A stretch of DNA of 45,721 nucleotides from contig CALYAA010000015.1 of assembly GCA_944393385.1 (NCBI GenBank), positions 1 to 45,721 on the forward strand, read 5' to 3'. The DNA is from an uncultured Clostridia bacterium (GTDB taxonomy: Bacteria; Bacillota; Clostridia; TANB77; CAG-508). Shown here piece by piece: positions 25,937 through 34,220 of this stretch (the first letter of the stretch is position 1; each line of letters opens with the position of its first letter). Under the pieces are notes generated by a model, which saw only the letters and a program-made list of their open reading frames with translations, was not told where the DNA came from and searched no databases. The translations under genes were made by a program, and so were the position numbers.

Positions 25937-26362
25937 TTAGTATTTATCTATTCCTGTTCCATTTTTTAAATATACTTTTATTTGTCTTATTATATGTGGA
26001 ATATTGTAATTTCCACCAAATTTATTGTTATCTAGTAATTTTTCATTTATATCTAACCATTCTAGCTTATTTTTCTCTTCTACTAATTTTACTTCATGAC
26101 TTAAAATACCATAATAAACTTGTATATTATTTTCATATTTAAAATAGTTTAAATCCATAAAATGGTCTAATTTTATATCTTTTTTTGATATTCCTGTTTC
26201 TTCAAATAATTCTCTATATGCTGCATCATCATTTGTTTCATTTTTTTCTACTTTTCCACCAACCAAATTGTATAAACCTTTATATGGTTCTTTTGCTCTA
26301 ATACAGAAAAGTGCCTTATTTAAAGTTTGGTCAAATACAACTATTAAATTTAACTTTCTCAT
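25937..26362 (-). CDS. Nudix hydrolase
   Basis: 141 residues. The Nudix box at about 36-58 is complete: G-x5-E-x7-REL-x2-EE-x-GI (GKVEKNE then AYRELFEETGI). It would hydrolyse a nucleoside-diphosphate-linked substrate, for example an oxidised (d)NTP; the N-terminus NLIVVFDQTLNKALFCIRAK resembles MutT-like members. No SD is clear. It stands alone between trailer T0 and leader L1, like a cargo gene between CRISPR modules. Confidence 0.9.
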   Translation of the reverse strand: MRKLNLIVVFDQTLNKALFCIRAKEPYKGLYNLVGGKVEKNETNDDAAYRELFEETGISKKDIKLDHFMDLNYFKYENNIQVYYGILSHEVKLVEEKNKLEWLDINEKLLDNNKFGGNYNIPHIIRQIKVYLKNGTGIDKY

Positions 26363-26507
26363 TTTTTATAATTCCTTGTATAATTTATTTAGTTTTTTAA
26401 TAAGGAGTTTAACTACAACCTATTATTCAATAAATTCTTTTCATATTGTTATTTTATCATGTTTTTTTCTTGTATACAATAGTTAAATTTTAGTTTGTTA
26501 ATTTAAA

Positions 26508-26761
26508 AATGTCCGTCGATTTCTTTTCATTGATATTCTAGGTTTACACAAGATTTTTATGATGGTTTTTATGTTTTTTTCTATTGTTTTTATTCAAATA
26601 GTGCGTCGATGTGCTTCATTTTTTTGTACTTTTTTAAAATGTTTATTTTTTGCCTGTTTTAGCTTTTTTCTATTTTGACATCGACGTACTTTTTGGTGTT
26701 TTTTTGGCTTTTTTATTGACTTTTTTGTTTTTTGATGTTATAAATAGTATGTATTTATCTA
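26508..26761 (+). promoter_or_regulatory. CRISPR leader L1
   Basis: About 254 bp with three CGTCGA-like sites: GTCCGTCGATT at the start, AGTGCGTCGATGT (26600-26612) and its inverted partner ACATCGACGTACT (26678-26690), then TTTTATTGACTTTTTTG and an AT-rich end reaching the first repeat. Homologous to L2 and L3. Confidence 0.85.
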
Positions 26762-27196
26762 GTTTTACCTTACTCATTAGAGGTTTGAAACCCTTTTGGA
26801 TACTTCTTTTTGCTTTTGACATTTTAATCCGTTTTACCTTACTCATTAGAGGTTTGAAACGCGTACATTTTGACTTTGTTTGGCTCGATAGGAATGAATT
26901 CCTGTTTTACCTTACTCATTAGAGGTTTGAAACATTGTAAGGATTTCTCCATCAAAGCTATAATCCATTCCGTGTTTTACCTTACTCATTGGAGGTTTGA
27001 AACATTATGCTATCACCAGTTGCATCTAAAACATTAAGTTTTACCTTACTCATTGGAGATTTGAAACCTGGTTGATCCTCAACATTTTCTTCTTCAGTAT
27101 TTGTATCTTGTTTTACCTTACTTATTAGAGTTTTGAAACTCAACTAGTGCTTCAACTTTGTTGTCTTCTTTGACTGTTTTACCTTACTCATTAGAG
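26762..27196 (+). CRISPR. CRISPR array 1 (six spacers)
   Basis: Six 30-bp repeats (start GTTTTACCTTACTCATT, end GGTTTGAAAC) at 26762, 26831, 26904, 26974, 27038 and 27110, then a 21-bp truncated repeat at 27176. Spacers are 39, 43, 40, 34, 42 and 36 bp. Repeats decay toward the right, and the crRNA 3' tag end GAAAC and the leader at left agree on plus-strand orientation. Array 1 alone lacks the shared trailer; cas2 and RT-cas1 lie beyond it on the other strand. Confidence 0.97.
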
Positions 27197-27226
27197 TACG
27201 ATATAAATTTAATATATTATAATAAA

Positions 27227-27267
27227 AACTGGCATTAAACTATAACAAATAGTTAAAATTGCCAGTT
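27227..27267. terminator. Long hairpin between array 1 and cas2
   Basis: AACTGGCATTAAACTAT pairs with ATAGTTAAAATTGCCAGTT (one bulge region), separating convergent array and cas2 transcripts. Confidence 0.7.
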
Positions 27268-27277
27268 AAAAGCTTTA

Positions 27278-27538
27278 TTATATAAAATTATTTTGATTAT
27301 TAATACTTCCAATTTCATCTTTTTTAATATATTTGAGAGATTCCAATATGTAAATACAAACTTTGTCTTTTTTGCAATCTATATTTTTTCTTATTTCTTC
27401 TTTTAATTTATTTAGTTTGCTTTCAGTAATACTCCCTTCAAACACTGAATTTTGAACTCGTATTAAATATTTTCTACAAATTTTCATTATTTTATTTACT
27501 CTCTTATGATTTACATCATACACTAATATAACATTCAT
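27278..27538 (-). CDS. cas2: CRISPR-associated endonuclease Cas2
   Basis: 86 residues from ATG 27538, chosen because Cas2 proteins begin with a strand like MNVILVYDV; an earlier in-frame ATG at 27577 lies inside RT-cas1. MNVILVYDVNHKRVNKIMKI shows the ferredoxin-like first strand with the conserved Asp; RVQNSVFEGSITESKLNKL and DKVCIYIL complete the fold. It forms the integration complex with Cas1. It starts 4 nt after the RT-cas1 stop, so it is the second gene of that operon. Length is normal for the family. Confidence 0.95.
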   Translation of the reverse strand: MNVILVYDVNHKRVNKIMKICRKYLIRVQNSVFEGSITESKLNKLKEEIRKNIDCKKDKVCIYILESLKYIKKDEIGSINNQNNFI

Positions 27539-27542
27539 ACTA

Positions 27543-29429
27543 TTAATAATATTTAAAAGCTTTATATTTTTCTTCATTCATTATAGAATTACTAAGCTTA
27601 TAAATTTCCTTTCTTATAATTTTCTCATAACTCATTTTATTATTTCCTATTGTTGTTATATCTTTAATTTTCTTATAAAATTCATTTATAACTATATTTT
27701 TCCCTTCACCAGTTAAATAACCCCCTCCATTTATATTTTCAAAATGAAGCCTATAATTGATTATTTTTTTATTTATTAATTTAAAAATAATTTTATCTAC
27801 TATAATTGGTTTAAATATATCTGCTAAATCTAAGTTTAGACTTTCATATCTGTTATTACTTGAATGTAAATAAGCTATTCTTATATCTAATTTTGTTTTA
27901 TATATTTCTTTTGCAATATAATTATACAAAAGTGTATTTCCAAAACTTATAAGTGCATTTATTGGATCTTGTGGTGGTCTTTTTGACCTCTTTATAAATT
28001 TGAATTTTTCATTCTGTAGTATTTCATTAAAACAAGAATAATATATTCCTTTTATTCTTGCTTCACATAGCAATAATTTTTCGTGCTCTTTTATCAAATT
28101 TATTTCTTTTTCAGCTTTTTCTATTAATTTTATTTTTTCCTTTATGTCATGATTATATCTTCTATTATAATATTTCAGATTTGATTTTAGATTATATATT
28201 TCAGATGATAAAATGTCTTTTGCCATATTCATTCTTTTATTATAATCATTGTAAATTTCTACTTGTTTTAATAATAAAAGACATGATTTTCTAGTGTTAC
28301 TAGGAATAAATTTTCCTATATATCTATTATGCTTATCGAATAAATTTACTATTATATTTTTACTGTTCATTAAATTAAAAAAATTAGAATTAATTATAAT
28401 ATTTGAATATATATTTAATATTTTCGTGGCTTCTATTGGTATATATACTTTTTTATTCTTGTTTTCAAATAATATTGTATAATCACTTTGACTTAAAATA
28501 CCTTCATTAATTATATGGTATTCATTATTTATTTTCTCTAATGAATTTGTTCTCCATCTATTTGTATATTGGACTTCTTTTGATATTTTTACTATTTCTA
28601 CTCCGAATTTGTTTTTTATTAATTTATATCCTAGAAATATTGTATAAAATACATTAGTTATTTCAGTTTTGTTATGGTTTATATTTAATAAATATTGTTC
28701 TTTTAATCTTTTTTCAATAAATTTAATAGTACTATATACTTCTTTTTTATCTTTACCAAAGATATTTATATCATCACAATATCTTATATACTTTATGTTT
28801 AGTTTATCTAGTTCTTTATCAAAACTATCTAAATATATATTGCTTAATATTGCACTTAGTGGGCTTCCTTGAATAATTCCTTGTGTTTTAGTATATGTTG
28901 AATATTGATAGTCTACCTTACATTTTATAAATTTATTTATTAACTCTATTACTCTTCTTTCTATTTTTACATCTTGCATCATTTTTAATAGTTTTTCATG
29001 ATTTATTGTGTCAAAGTAATCTTTAATGTCTATTTTTCCTACAATTTCATTTCCTTCTTCTACTAATTTCTTTATTTTTAAAATTGCCTGTGTTGTTCCT
29101 TTTCCCTTTTGATATGCAAATGAATTTTCTGAAAAATTTGGAGCAATATATTTTTCTAATACTTCTAATAATAATTTAGATATAAATTTATCTTTTATGT
29201 TTAATATTGAAACTAATCTTCTTTTTCCTTTATAATTAATAATTTCTTTTAATATGATATTTTCTGGTTGATATTTATTATTTTCAATTTCTTGTCTTAT
29301 TATTTGTTTATTGTTTTCATAATATTTTTGAAATTCTATAAATGCTCTTTTACTATAACTTTTTTTGTATAAATCATTCATTACTGTTTTTACGTTTTGC
29401 TTACCCATTATCTCGTTTAGTGTGATCAT
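27543..29429 (-). CDS. Reverse transcriptase-Cas1 fusion
   Basis: 628 residues from ATG 29429, chosen for CTCCTTCC (SD GGAAGGAG) 10 nt upstream. Residues 1-280 are a group II intron-like RT: RRLVSI, FAYQKGKGT, the first catalytic Asp in KIDIKDYF (about 134), QGSPLSAILSNIYLD, YCDD (217-220) and FLGYKL. Residues about 300-628 are Cas1: Glu456 in CEARIKGIYYS, His522 in LHSSNNRYESL, and Asp534/537 in LDLADIFKP, spaced as in active Cas1. No Cas6 domain is fused at the N-terminus. RT-Cas1/Cas2 is known (type III, e.g. Marinomonas) to integrate spacers from RNA. All RT and Cas1 catalytic residues are present, so it is probably active. Its 5' region overlaps the leader of array 2, which runs the other way. 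No effector gene follows. Confidence 0.97.
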   Translation of the reverse strand: MITLNEIMGKQNVKTVMNDLYKKSYSKRAFIEFQKYYENNKQIIRQEIENNKYQPENIILKEIINYKGKRRLVSILNIKDKFISKLLLEVLEKYIAPNFSENSFAYQKGKGTTQAILKIKKLVEEGNEIVGKIDIKDYFDTINHEKLLKMMQDVKIERRVIELINKFIKCKVDYQYSTYTKTQGIIQGSPLSAILSNIYLDSFDKELDKLNIKYIRYCDDINIFGKDKKEVYSTIKFIEKRLKEQYLLNINHNKTEITNVFYTIFLGYKLIKNKFGVEIVKISKEVQYTNRWRTNSLEKINNEYHIINEGILSQSDYTILFENKNKKVYIPIEATKILNIYSNIIINSNFFNLMNSKNIIVNLFDKHNRYIGKFIPSNTRKSCLLLLKQVEIYNDYNKRMNMAKDILSSEIYNLKSNLKYYNRRYNHDIKEKIKLIEKAEKEINLIKEHEKLLLCEARIKGIYYSCFNEILQNEKFKFIKRSKRPPQDPINALISFGNTLLYNYIAKEIYKTKLDIRIAYLHSSNNRYESLNLDLADIFKPIIVDKIIFKLINKKIINYRLHFENINGGGYLTGEGKNIVINEFYKKIKDITTIGNNKMSYEKIIRKEIYKLSNSIMNEEKYKAFKYY

Positions 29430-29449
29430 ATTTTTATTTCTCCTTCCAA

Positions 29450-29707
29450 AAAAAGTCTGTCGAACTCTTTCCATTGCAGCTCTTGTCTTAGATGCCTATT
29501 TTTAGTTGAAAATTTGTGCTTTTTTTGTTTATTTTATCATAAAAAGTGCGTCGATGTGTGCATTATTTTTACATTTTTTTTAGAATGTTTATTTTTAGCC
29601 TGTTTTGACACTTTTGAATTTTGACATCGACGGACTTTTTGGCTTTTTTGGAGCTTTTTTATTGACTTTTTTGCTTTTTGATGATATATATAGTGTATAT
29701 TTATCTA
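29450..29707 (+). promoter_or_regulatory. CRISPR leader L2
   Basis: Homologous to L1 and L3. GTCTGTCGAACTC at the start, AGTGCGTCGATGT (29545-29557) and ACATCGACGGACT (29624-29636), then ATTGACTTTTTTGC and TGATATATATAGTGTAT before the first repeat. It overlaps the RT-cas1 5' region, so array and adaptation genes are divergent from one control region. Confidence 0.87.
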
Positions 29708-29866
29708 GTTTTACCTTACTCATTGGAGGTTTGAAACTCTTCTTTCTTTACGTTAGTAGGAGCTATTTTTGTACCGTTTTACCTTACTCATTGGAGGTTT
29801 GAAACTTTTCTACTTCTTTTGATTCTTCAGGTTGTTCTTCTGAAGTTTGGTTTTACCTTACTCATC
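29708..29866 (+). CRISPR. CRISPR array 2 (two spacers)
   Basis: Repeats at 29708 and 29776, truncated terminal repeat at 29850 (GTTTTACCTTACTCATC). Spacers 38 and 44 bp. The repeats carry the CATTGGAGG variant, identical to those of array 3. Confidence 0.96.
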
Positions 29867-29967
29867 ATAGACTATTCAATGTTATAAACTATACTATTAA
29901 AGTTGTCAGAATTTCCGTCCCCATTGACAATTGACAACATGAAAAAAACTGCTTATTAGGCAGTTTT
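29867..29967 (+). repeat. CRISPR trailer copy T2 with terminator
   Basis: Same block as T0: GACTATTCAATG, GTTGTCA (29902) and TTGACAAC (29931-29938, with a small duplication TTGACAATTGACAAC), then terminator AAACTGC/GCAGTTT (29946-29966). Confidence 0.87.
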
Positions 29968-30042
29968 CTTGTAATTTATAGATATTTGCAGAAAAGATGG
30001 AAAAATAACCGGTACCAAATTTCCTCATTTGTTTATAACGAA

Positions 30043-30066
30043 AAGTCAGTTTCTGAACTGACTTTT
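30043..30066. terminator. Terminator
   Basis: AAAGTCAGTT-TCTG-AACTGACTTTTT, just downstream of the minus-strand gene ending at 30073. Confidence 0.8.
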
Positions 30067-30072
30067 TAATAT

Positions 30073-30522
30073 TTATAAATCTTGTATTTGGTCTAAACCT
30101 GTTTTGTCTGTTTTTCTAATGTCTTGTATTTCAAAGTTTTCAAAGATTTCGTTTTGAGTATATGTTTTTCCTTCTTCTTTTACTCCATATAATACTATTT
30201 CGTAATTTTCTCCTTCTTCTAAATTATATTTTTTCTCTACTTTTATTAATACTGGGTTATCATTATCTTGGAATTGTCTTATAGCATAAAAATCATAATT
30301 TCCACTTTCATCACTTATGTCTAATTTTTCTATAATATTATAAGTTTTTATGTATTCTGCTTTTTCTGCGTCTTCTATTATATTCTCTGTTCCTTGTGTA
30401 TTTCCGTTTGAGTTCCCTGTTTCTGTATTAGTTTTGTTATTTTCTAATATCATGAAAGCTACTAGTACTACTATAATTACCGCTTCTATTACAATTATTA
30501 TATTTTTTGTTTTATTTTCCAT
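30073..30522 (-). CDS. Single-span membrane protein, unknown
   Basis: 149 residues, start taken as ATG 30522 (MENKTKN) with AAAGGA about 12 nt upstream. Membrane helix about 5-24 (NIIIVIEAVIIVVLVAFMIL), a Thr/Asn/Gly-rich linker, then an acidic domain of about 110 residues (YNIIEKLDISDESGNYDFYA, NYEIVLYGVKEEG). It follows the 30.7-kb anti-sigma gene on the same strand after a hairpin, so it may be part of that response. No family recognised. Confidence 0.7.
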   Translation of the reverse strand: MENKTKNIIIVIEAVIIVVLVAFMILENNKTNTETGNSNGNTQGTENIIEDAEKAEYIKTYNIIEKLDISDESGNYDFYAIRQFQDNDNPVLIKVEKKYNLEEGENYEIVLYGVKEEGKTYTQNEIFENFEIQDIRKTDKTGLDQIQDL

Positions 30523-30671
30523 ATAAAATTCCATTCCTTTCCAAGGTACATATAGTTTTAAAAGTAATTTTTTCAAAACTACTCTTCTTTATATTACCTT
30601 GTATATATCATAGTTTCTTTTTTATGTCAACGAATTTTCATTATTAATATGATATAAATAAAATTAATAGT

Positions 30672-30698
30672 GGGCTTCATATAACATTTTTGAAGCCC
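30672..30698. terminator. Hairpin after the anti-sigma gene
   Basis: GGGCTTCA and TGAAGCCC pair around an 11-nt AT-rich loop, downstream of the minus-strand anti-sigma gene. Confidence 0.65.
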
Positions 30699-30710
30699 TT
30701 ATTATTATTA

Positions 30711-32069
30711 TTATAAATTAATATCAAAATTTGTTAAATCAACATTTTTTTCTTCATACCTTTCGTTAGAAAAATCAGGTTCTCTTACTGTTGGTACTAT
30801 TTTTATTCCTTGAATATTATCTTTCTTTTCTATAATAATGTATTCTGTTAAGTTCATTGTAGCTCCATAAAAATCTTTATATGCCCCTATGTCTCCTGGT
30901 GCCCATTCTTCTGTTATACCATTTGAGTATGTAATTGTTCTTTGTTTTTCAATATCAAATGAATTTAATTTATTGCCATTTGTGTCATATACATTATAGT
31001 CGATTATTCCTATATAGTCTTTGTTCATTGTGCTTGATAAAGATTGTAAACTAACATTATCTATTTGCGTTTTTAGTTTTATAATTATTTGTAAAGGTGT
31101 TACTTTTACTTCATCTACACTTTTTGTTAGGCCTTTATATTTTGCACTTTCACAATTTACATCTACTATTTTTGTATTTTCTAATGCTTTGTCTTTTGAA
31201 ACTTCTACATTGAATTCTCCACTTGTATCAATTTTCCTAGAATTATTTTCTGTATTAAGAATAATAAAATCTTTTTCTCCAATATAGTCATCTTTATTTC
31301 CTATGTTATTAATTCCATCTAATTTTAGTGTTAATTTAAAGTTCGTTTTGCCATTTAGCTCTTTGTCTGTTAAAAAGTACATTTGATATACTTTATACTC
31401 ATATTCTGATATTTTACTTGTTGTTTGCTGTCCTTTAATATAGTATCCTTGATTATCTATAAGTATATTATAAGCTTGGTTTTCGGGAGCTTCAAAATTA
31501 CTGCTAAATTCTAATTCTACTGTATTTGTTACTCCTTTGAATTCCATTAATCCACTATGGTTTTCGTCAAATTCAATATTATATTCTTCTTTATATTTTT
31601 TCTTTTCTTGTTCTATATCTTCTTCTGTTATTATGCTTTCACCAAGTCTTAAATATTCTTTATCTTCTTTGCTTAATTTTACATCAAATTCTAAAATTGT
31701 GAATCCATCATCACATACAGTTGAAACTAAATCAATTGTTGTTTCTTTATTTGCAACTTCTTGTCCTTCAACATCAACTTTATAATTTTCATACTCGTTT
31801 GAAAATCCTAATCCTATCCATTCTATTACAGGTTTTCCTGCAATTGTTCCTCCTACTGCAGCATAAACTGTTACACTTCCTAATAACATTGCCATAATTG
31901 ATGTAATTATTGTTATTATTTTGTTTATAATATTCATTTTGTGTGCTTTTTTCTTTATAATTGTATTTTTGTTTTGTTCAAGTGTTTGATTAATTATGTT
32001 TTGTGTACTTGTTGGCATATAAGTATCTTCTTGAAATTTTGTTTTTATTATTTTGTCTATTTCGTTCAT
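30711..32069 (-). CDS. Membrane anti-sigma factor (DUF4179-like)
   Basis: 452 residues. Cytoplasmic part 1-45 (NEIDKIIKTKFQEDTYMPTS), membrane helix about 48-71 (IITIITSIMAMLLGSVTVYA), then the exterior begins with WIGLGFSNEYENYKVDVEGQ and continues through a long mixed domain with FDVKLSKEDKEYLR and PDFSNERYEEKNVDL. Longest of the anti-sigma proteins here. It starts 2 nt after the sigma stop, so they are an operon. Codon use is slightly different from the 12- and 21-kb paralogues. Confidence 0.85.
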   Translation of the reverse strand: MNEIDKIIKTKFQEDTYMPTSTQNIINQTLEQNKNTIIKKKAHKMNIINKIITIITSIMAMLLGSVTVYAAVGGTIAGKPVIEWIGLGFSNEYENYKVDVEGQEVANKETTIDLVSTVCDDGFTILEFDVKLSKEDKEYLRLGESIITEEDIEQEKKKYKEEYNIEFDENHSGLMEFKGVTNTVELEFSSNFEAPENQAYNILIDNQGYYIKGQQTTSKISEYEYKVYQMYFLTDKELNGKTNFKLTLKLDGINNIGNKDDYIGEKDFIILNTENNSRKIDTSGEFNVEVSKDKALENTKIVDVNCESAKYKGLTKSVDEVKVTPLQIIIKLKTQIDNVSLQSLSSTMNKDYIGIIDYNVYDTNGNKLNSFDIEKQRTITYSNGITEEWAPGDIGAYKDFYGATMNLTEYIIIEKKDNIQGIKIVPTVREPDFSNERYEEKNVDLTNFDINL

Positions 32070-32071
32070 TT

Positions 32072-32584
32072 TTATTGCACCTCCTCTTTTAATAGTTTGC
32101 TTAGTGTTTGTCTTGCTCTTGCTAATCTTGATTTTACTGTTCCTTTTGGAATGTTTAAAATTTTTGATATTTCTTTTATTGAAAATTCATCATAATAGTA
32201 TAAGATTGTTACTTCTTTATATTCATCACTTAATTTTTCCATTGCTTTATTTACAAAACTATAGTCTTCTTTTTCTGGAGTTGTTAATTTAATATTGTCT
32301 TCTAGTTCTATGTGTTTTTCATCTCTTTTATTATTTTGGTTCCAAATTTTTCTGCATTGGTTTACTAGTATTTTCATTATCCATGTTCCAAAGCTTTTGT
32401 CGTTTTTTAATTGGTTTATTTTCTTATATACTAATATGATTGTTTGTTGTATTGCTTCATTTATGTCATCTTCACAGTTTAATATTGTTTTGGCTGTTTT
32501 GTACATTTTTATTTCATACATATGTATTAGTTCTTCTAGAGCTTGGCTTTCACCTTCTTTTGCTCTTTTTACGATATCGTTCAT
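32072..32584 (-). CDS. ECF sigma factor
   Basis: 170 residues from ATG 32584 (GGAAGGAG site). Region 2 (DDINEAIQQTIILVYKKI, FGTWIMKILVNQCRKIWN) and region 4 (LSDEYKEVTILYYYDEFSIK, IPKGTVKSRLARARQTLS) are complete. Partner of the downstream anti-sigma. Fifth ECF-type locus in the window; it lies as cargo between trailer T2 and leader L3. Confidence 0.93.
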   Translation of the reverse strand: MNDIVKRAKEGESQALEELIHMYEIKMYKTAKTILNCEDDINEAIQQTIILVYKKINQLKNDKSFGTWIMKILVNQCRKIWNQNNKRDEKHIELEDNIKLTTPEKEDYSFVNKAMEKLSDEYKEVTILYYYDEFSIKEISKILNIPKGTVKSRLARARQTLSKLLKEEVQ

Positions 32585-32674
32585 TTGTATTGCTCCTTCC
32601 ACTTTATAGATACTAGTAATTTTTGTTTGGTTCCAATTTTTTTTGAGTTTTTTATTTTTCTAATTGTTTATATA

Positions 32675-32928
32675 AAAGTGTGTCGATCTCTTTCTATTGT
32701 TACTCTAGGCTTAGATGATTTTTTTAGACTGAAAATTGTACTTTTTTTACTCATTTTATCATAAAAAGTGCGTCGATGTGTGCTTTGTTTTGGATTTTTT
32801 TTAGAATGTTTATTTTTAGCCTGTTTTGACACTTTTGAATTTTGACATCGACGGACTTTTTGGCTTTTTTGGAGCTTTTTTATTGACTTTTTGGCTTTTT
32901 GATGATATATATAGTGTATATTTATCTA
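32675..32928 (+). promoter_or_regulatory. CRISPR leader L3
   Basis: Nearly identical to L2 over its right 180 bp. GTGTGTCGATCTC, AGTGCGTCGATGT (32767-32779), ACATCGACGGACT (32845-32857), and the AT-rich end before the repeat at 32929. Confidence 0.87.
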
Positions 32929-33288
32929 GTTTTACCTTACTCATTGGAGGTTTGAAACTTTTTTGTGTTTTTCATAATTTTTCCTCCTTATATTTTTTTG
33001 TTTTACCTTACTCATTGGAGGTTTGAAACCTATTGCAACTACTCCTAATAATAATTTTTTTTGATCGTTTTACCTTACTCATTGGAGGTTTGAAACTTTT
33101 CTTCTTTTACTCCTTCATTCAACTCTTCTTTATTAGTTTTACCTTACTCATTGGAGGTTTGAAACTAAAAAATATACTAGATTCTCATTGTTAATAAATT
33201 TTGTTTTACCTTACTCATTGGAGGTTTGAAACTTATGCTGTAGTTATAACCTTCTAATCCTTCGATTAATGTTTTACCTTACTCATCA
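32929..33288 (+). CRISPR. CRISPR array 3 (five spacers)
   Basis: Identical CATTGGAGG-type repeats at 32929, 33000, 33067, 33136 and 33203 plus truncated terminal repeat at 33271. Spacers 41, 37, 39, 37 and 38 bp. No repeat decay, so this looks like the most recently active array. Confidence 0.97.
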
Positions 33289-33382
33289 GAGAATATTCAA
33301 TGTTATAAAATATACTAATAAAGTTGTCAAAATCTCCGTCCCCATTGACAACATGAAAAAAACTGCTTATTAGGCAGTTTTT
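33289..33382 (+). repeat. CRISPR trailer copy T3 with terminator
   Basis: GTTGTCAA (33323-33330) and TTGACAAC (33345-33352), then terminator AAACTGC/GCAGTTT (33360-33380) with T7. Confidence 0.87.
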
Positions 33383-33485
33383 TTGCGATTTATAGACATT
33401 TTCAAAAATAAGAAAAAAAAGAGAATCGGAATCAAATTGCCCATCAAAAAAACGGCAAAAGACAACCTACACCAAATAAAAAAAA

Positions 33486-33508
33486 ATCAGCTTATTAAGC
33501 TGACCTTA
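33486..33508 (-). terminator. Terminator
   Basis: ATCAGCTT-ATT-AAGCTGAC hairpin followed on the minus strand by a run of T; ends the antitoxin operon. Confidence 0.75.
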
Positions 33509-33516
33509 TTGCGTTT

Positions 33517-33747
33517 TTATGCAACTTTTTCTGTATAATTAATAACTGTAATTTCTGTAATTGCATTTCTTACTGAATTTACTAGTCTTTCTAATTGTTT
33601 TGCGACCTCATTGCTATATGTTACTTCTCCACATTGCTTACATACTTGAGATGGTACATTTTTAATAATAATAATACAATTATCTAATTCAACCATAAAT
33701 GTTGTCTTTTTGTTTTCTAAATCTCCTTTACACATAAAACAATTCAT
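33517..33747 (-). CDS. YgiT-type zinc-finger antitoxin (MqsA-like N-terminus)
   Basis: 76 residues. CFMCKGD and CKQCGE form the paired CxxC zinc knuckle, with TTFMVELDNCIIIIKNVPSQ between, the usual YgiT/MqsA N-domain; the C-terminus is helical without a full HTH. Such proteins neutralise a toxin encoded upstream, here the DUF4258 gene whose restored frame ends 1 nt before this start. SD AAAGGAG. Confidence 0.85.
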   Translation of the reverse strand: MNCFMCKGDLENKKTTFMVELDNCIIIIKNVPSQVCKQCGEVTYSNEVAKQLERLVNSVRNAITEITVINYTEKVA

Positions 33748-33748
33748 T

Positions 33749-34071
33749 TTATTTTATCTCCTTTCTTGTTTTCAAATCCTCTTTCCATTTTATATCATCT
33801 GGATAATATGCTGTAATTATCCATAGTTCTGTTTCCTTTAAACCACATACTACATGTATAATTTTTTATTTAAATTAACTCCATAAATTAAGCAACTTGG
33901 ATACGGATAATCATTTTCATATTCTTCTATTATTTCTCCATTTAAAATAGCATTTTCAATATCTTTTTGAGTTATATTTCTTTGAAACAGTCTAACTATA
34001 ACATGATTAGTCCATCTAATCTTTTCTTCTTTAACCATTTGTTTTATATTATTTATATTCAATTTTTCCAT
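33749..34071 (-). pseudogene. DUF4258-like toxin, frameshifted
   Basis: The frame from ATG 34071 (GAGGTG site) encodes IRWTNHVIVRLFQRNITQKD, IENAILNGEIIEEYENDYPY, PSCLIYGVNLNKKLYM, then stops at 33850. Adding one base near 33853 restores VVCGLKETELWIITAYYPDD and IKWKEDLKTRKEIK to TAA 33749-33751, the complete DUF4258 fold. The toxin-like RNase candidate is therefore damaged while its antitoxin is intact. Confidence 0.8.
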
Positions 34072-34153
34072 AAGCACCTCTTTATATTTATATATTTTAT
34101 CATACTCCTTGAAATTATGCTATATTTTATAAAAAATTTTTTGCGTTTTTTTG

Positions 34154-34220
34154 TTTATTGACTTTTTCTCTTTTTGATGATATATATAGTGTATATTTAT
34201 CTAGTTTTACCTTACTCATC
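34154..34220 (+). CRISPR. Empty CRISPR locus 4 (leader end plus terminal repeat)
   Basis: 34154-34203 matches the last 50 bp of the other leaders and runs into the 17-bp truncated terminal repeat GTTTTACCTTACTCATC (34204-34220) with no full repeat or spacer. The trailer follows immediately. Confidence 0.8.

Noticed and set aside
27543..29429. Group II intron or retron for the reverse transcriptase
   Set aside because: The RT is fused in frame to a Cas1 domain with its catalytic residues and lies beside cas2; no intron domain V-like hairpin or msr/msd region was seen.
26650..33026. Plus-strand frames of 60-90 codons in the leaders and arrays (repeating SSFTLLIRGLK or SSFTLLIGGLK)
   Set aside because: They are translations of leader and CRISPR repeats, without SD sites.
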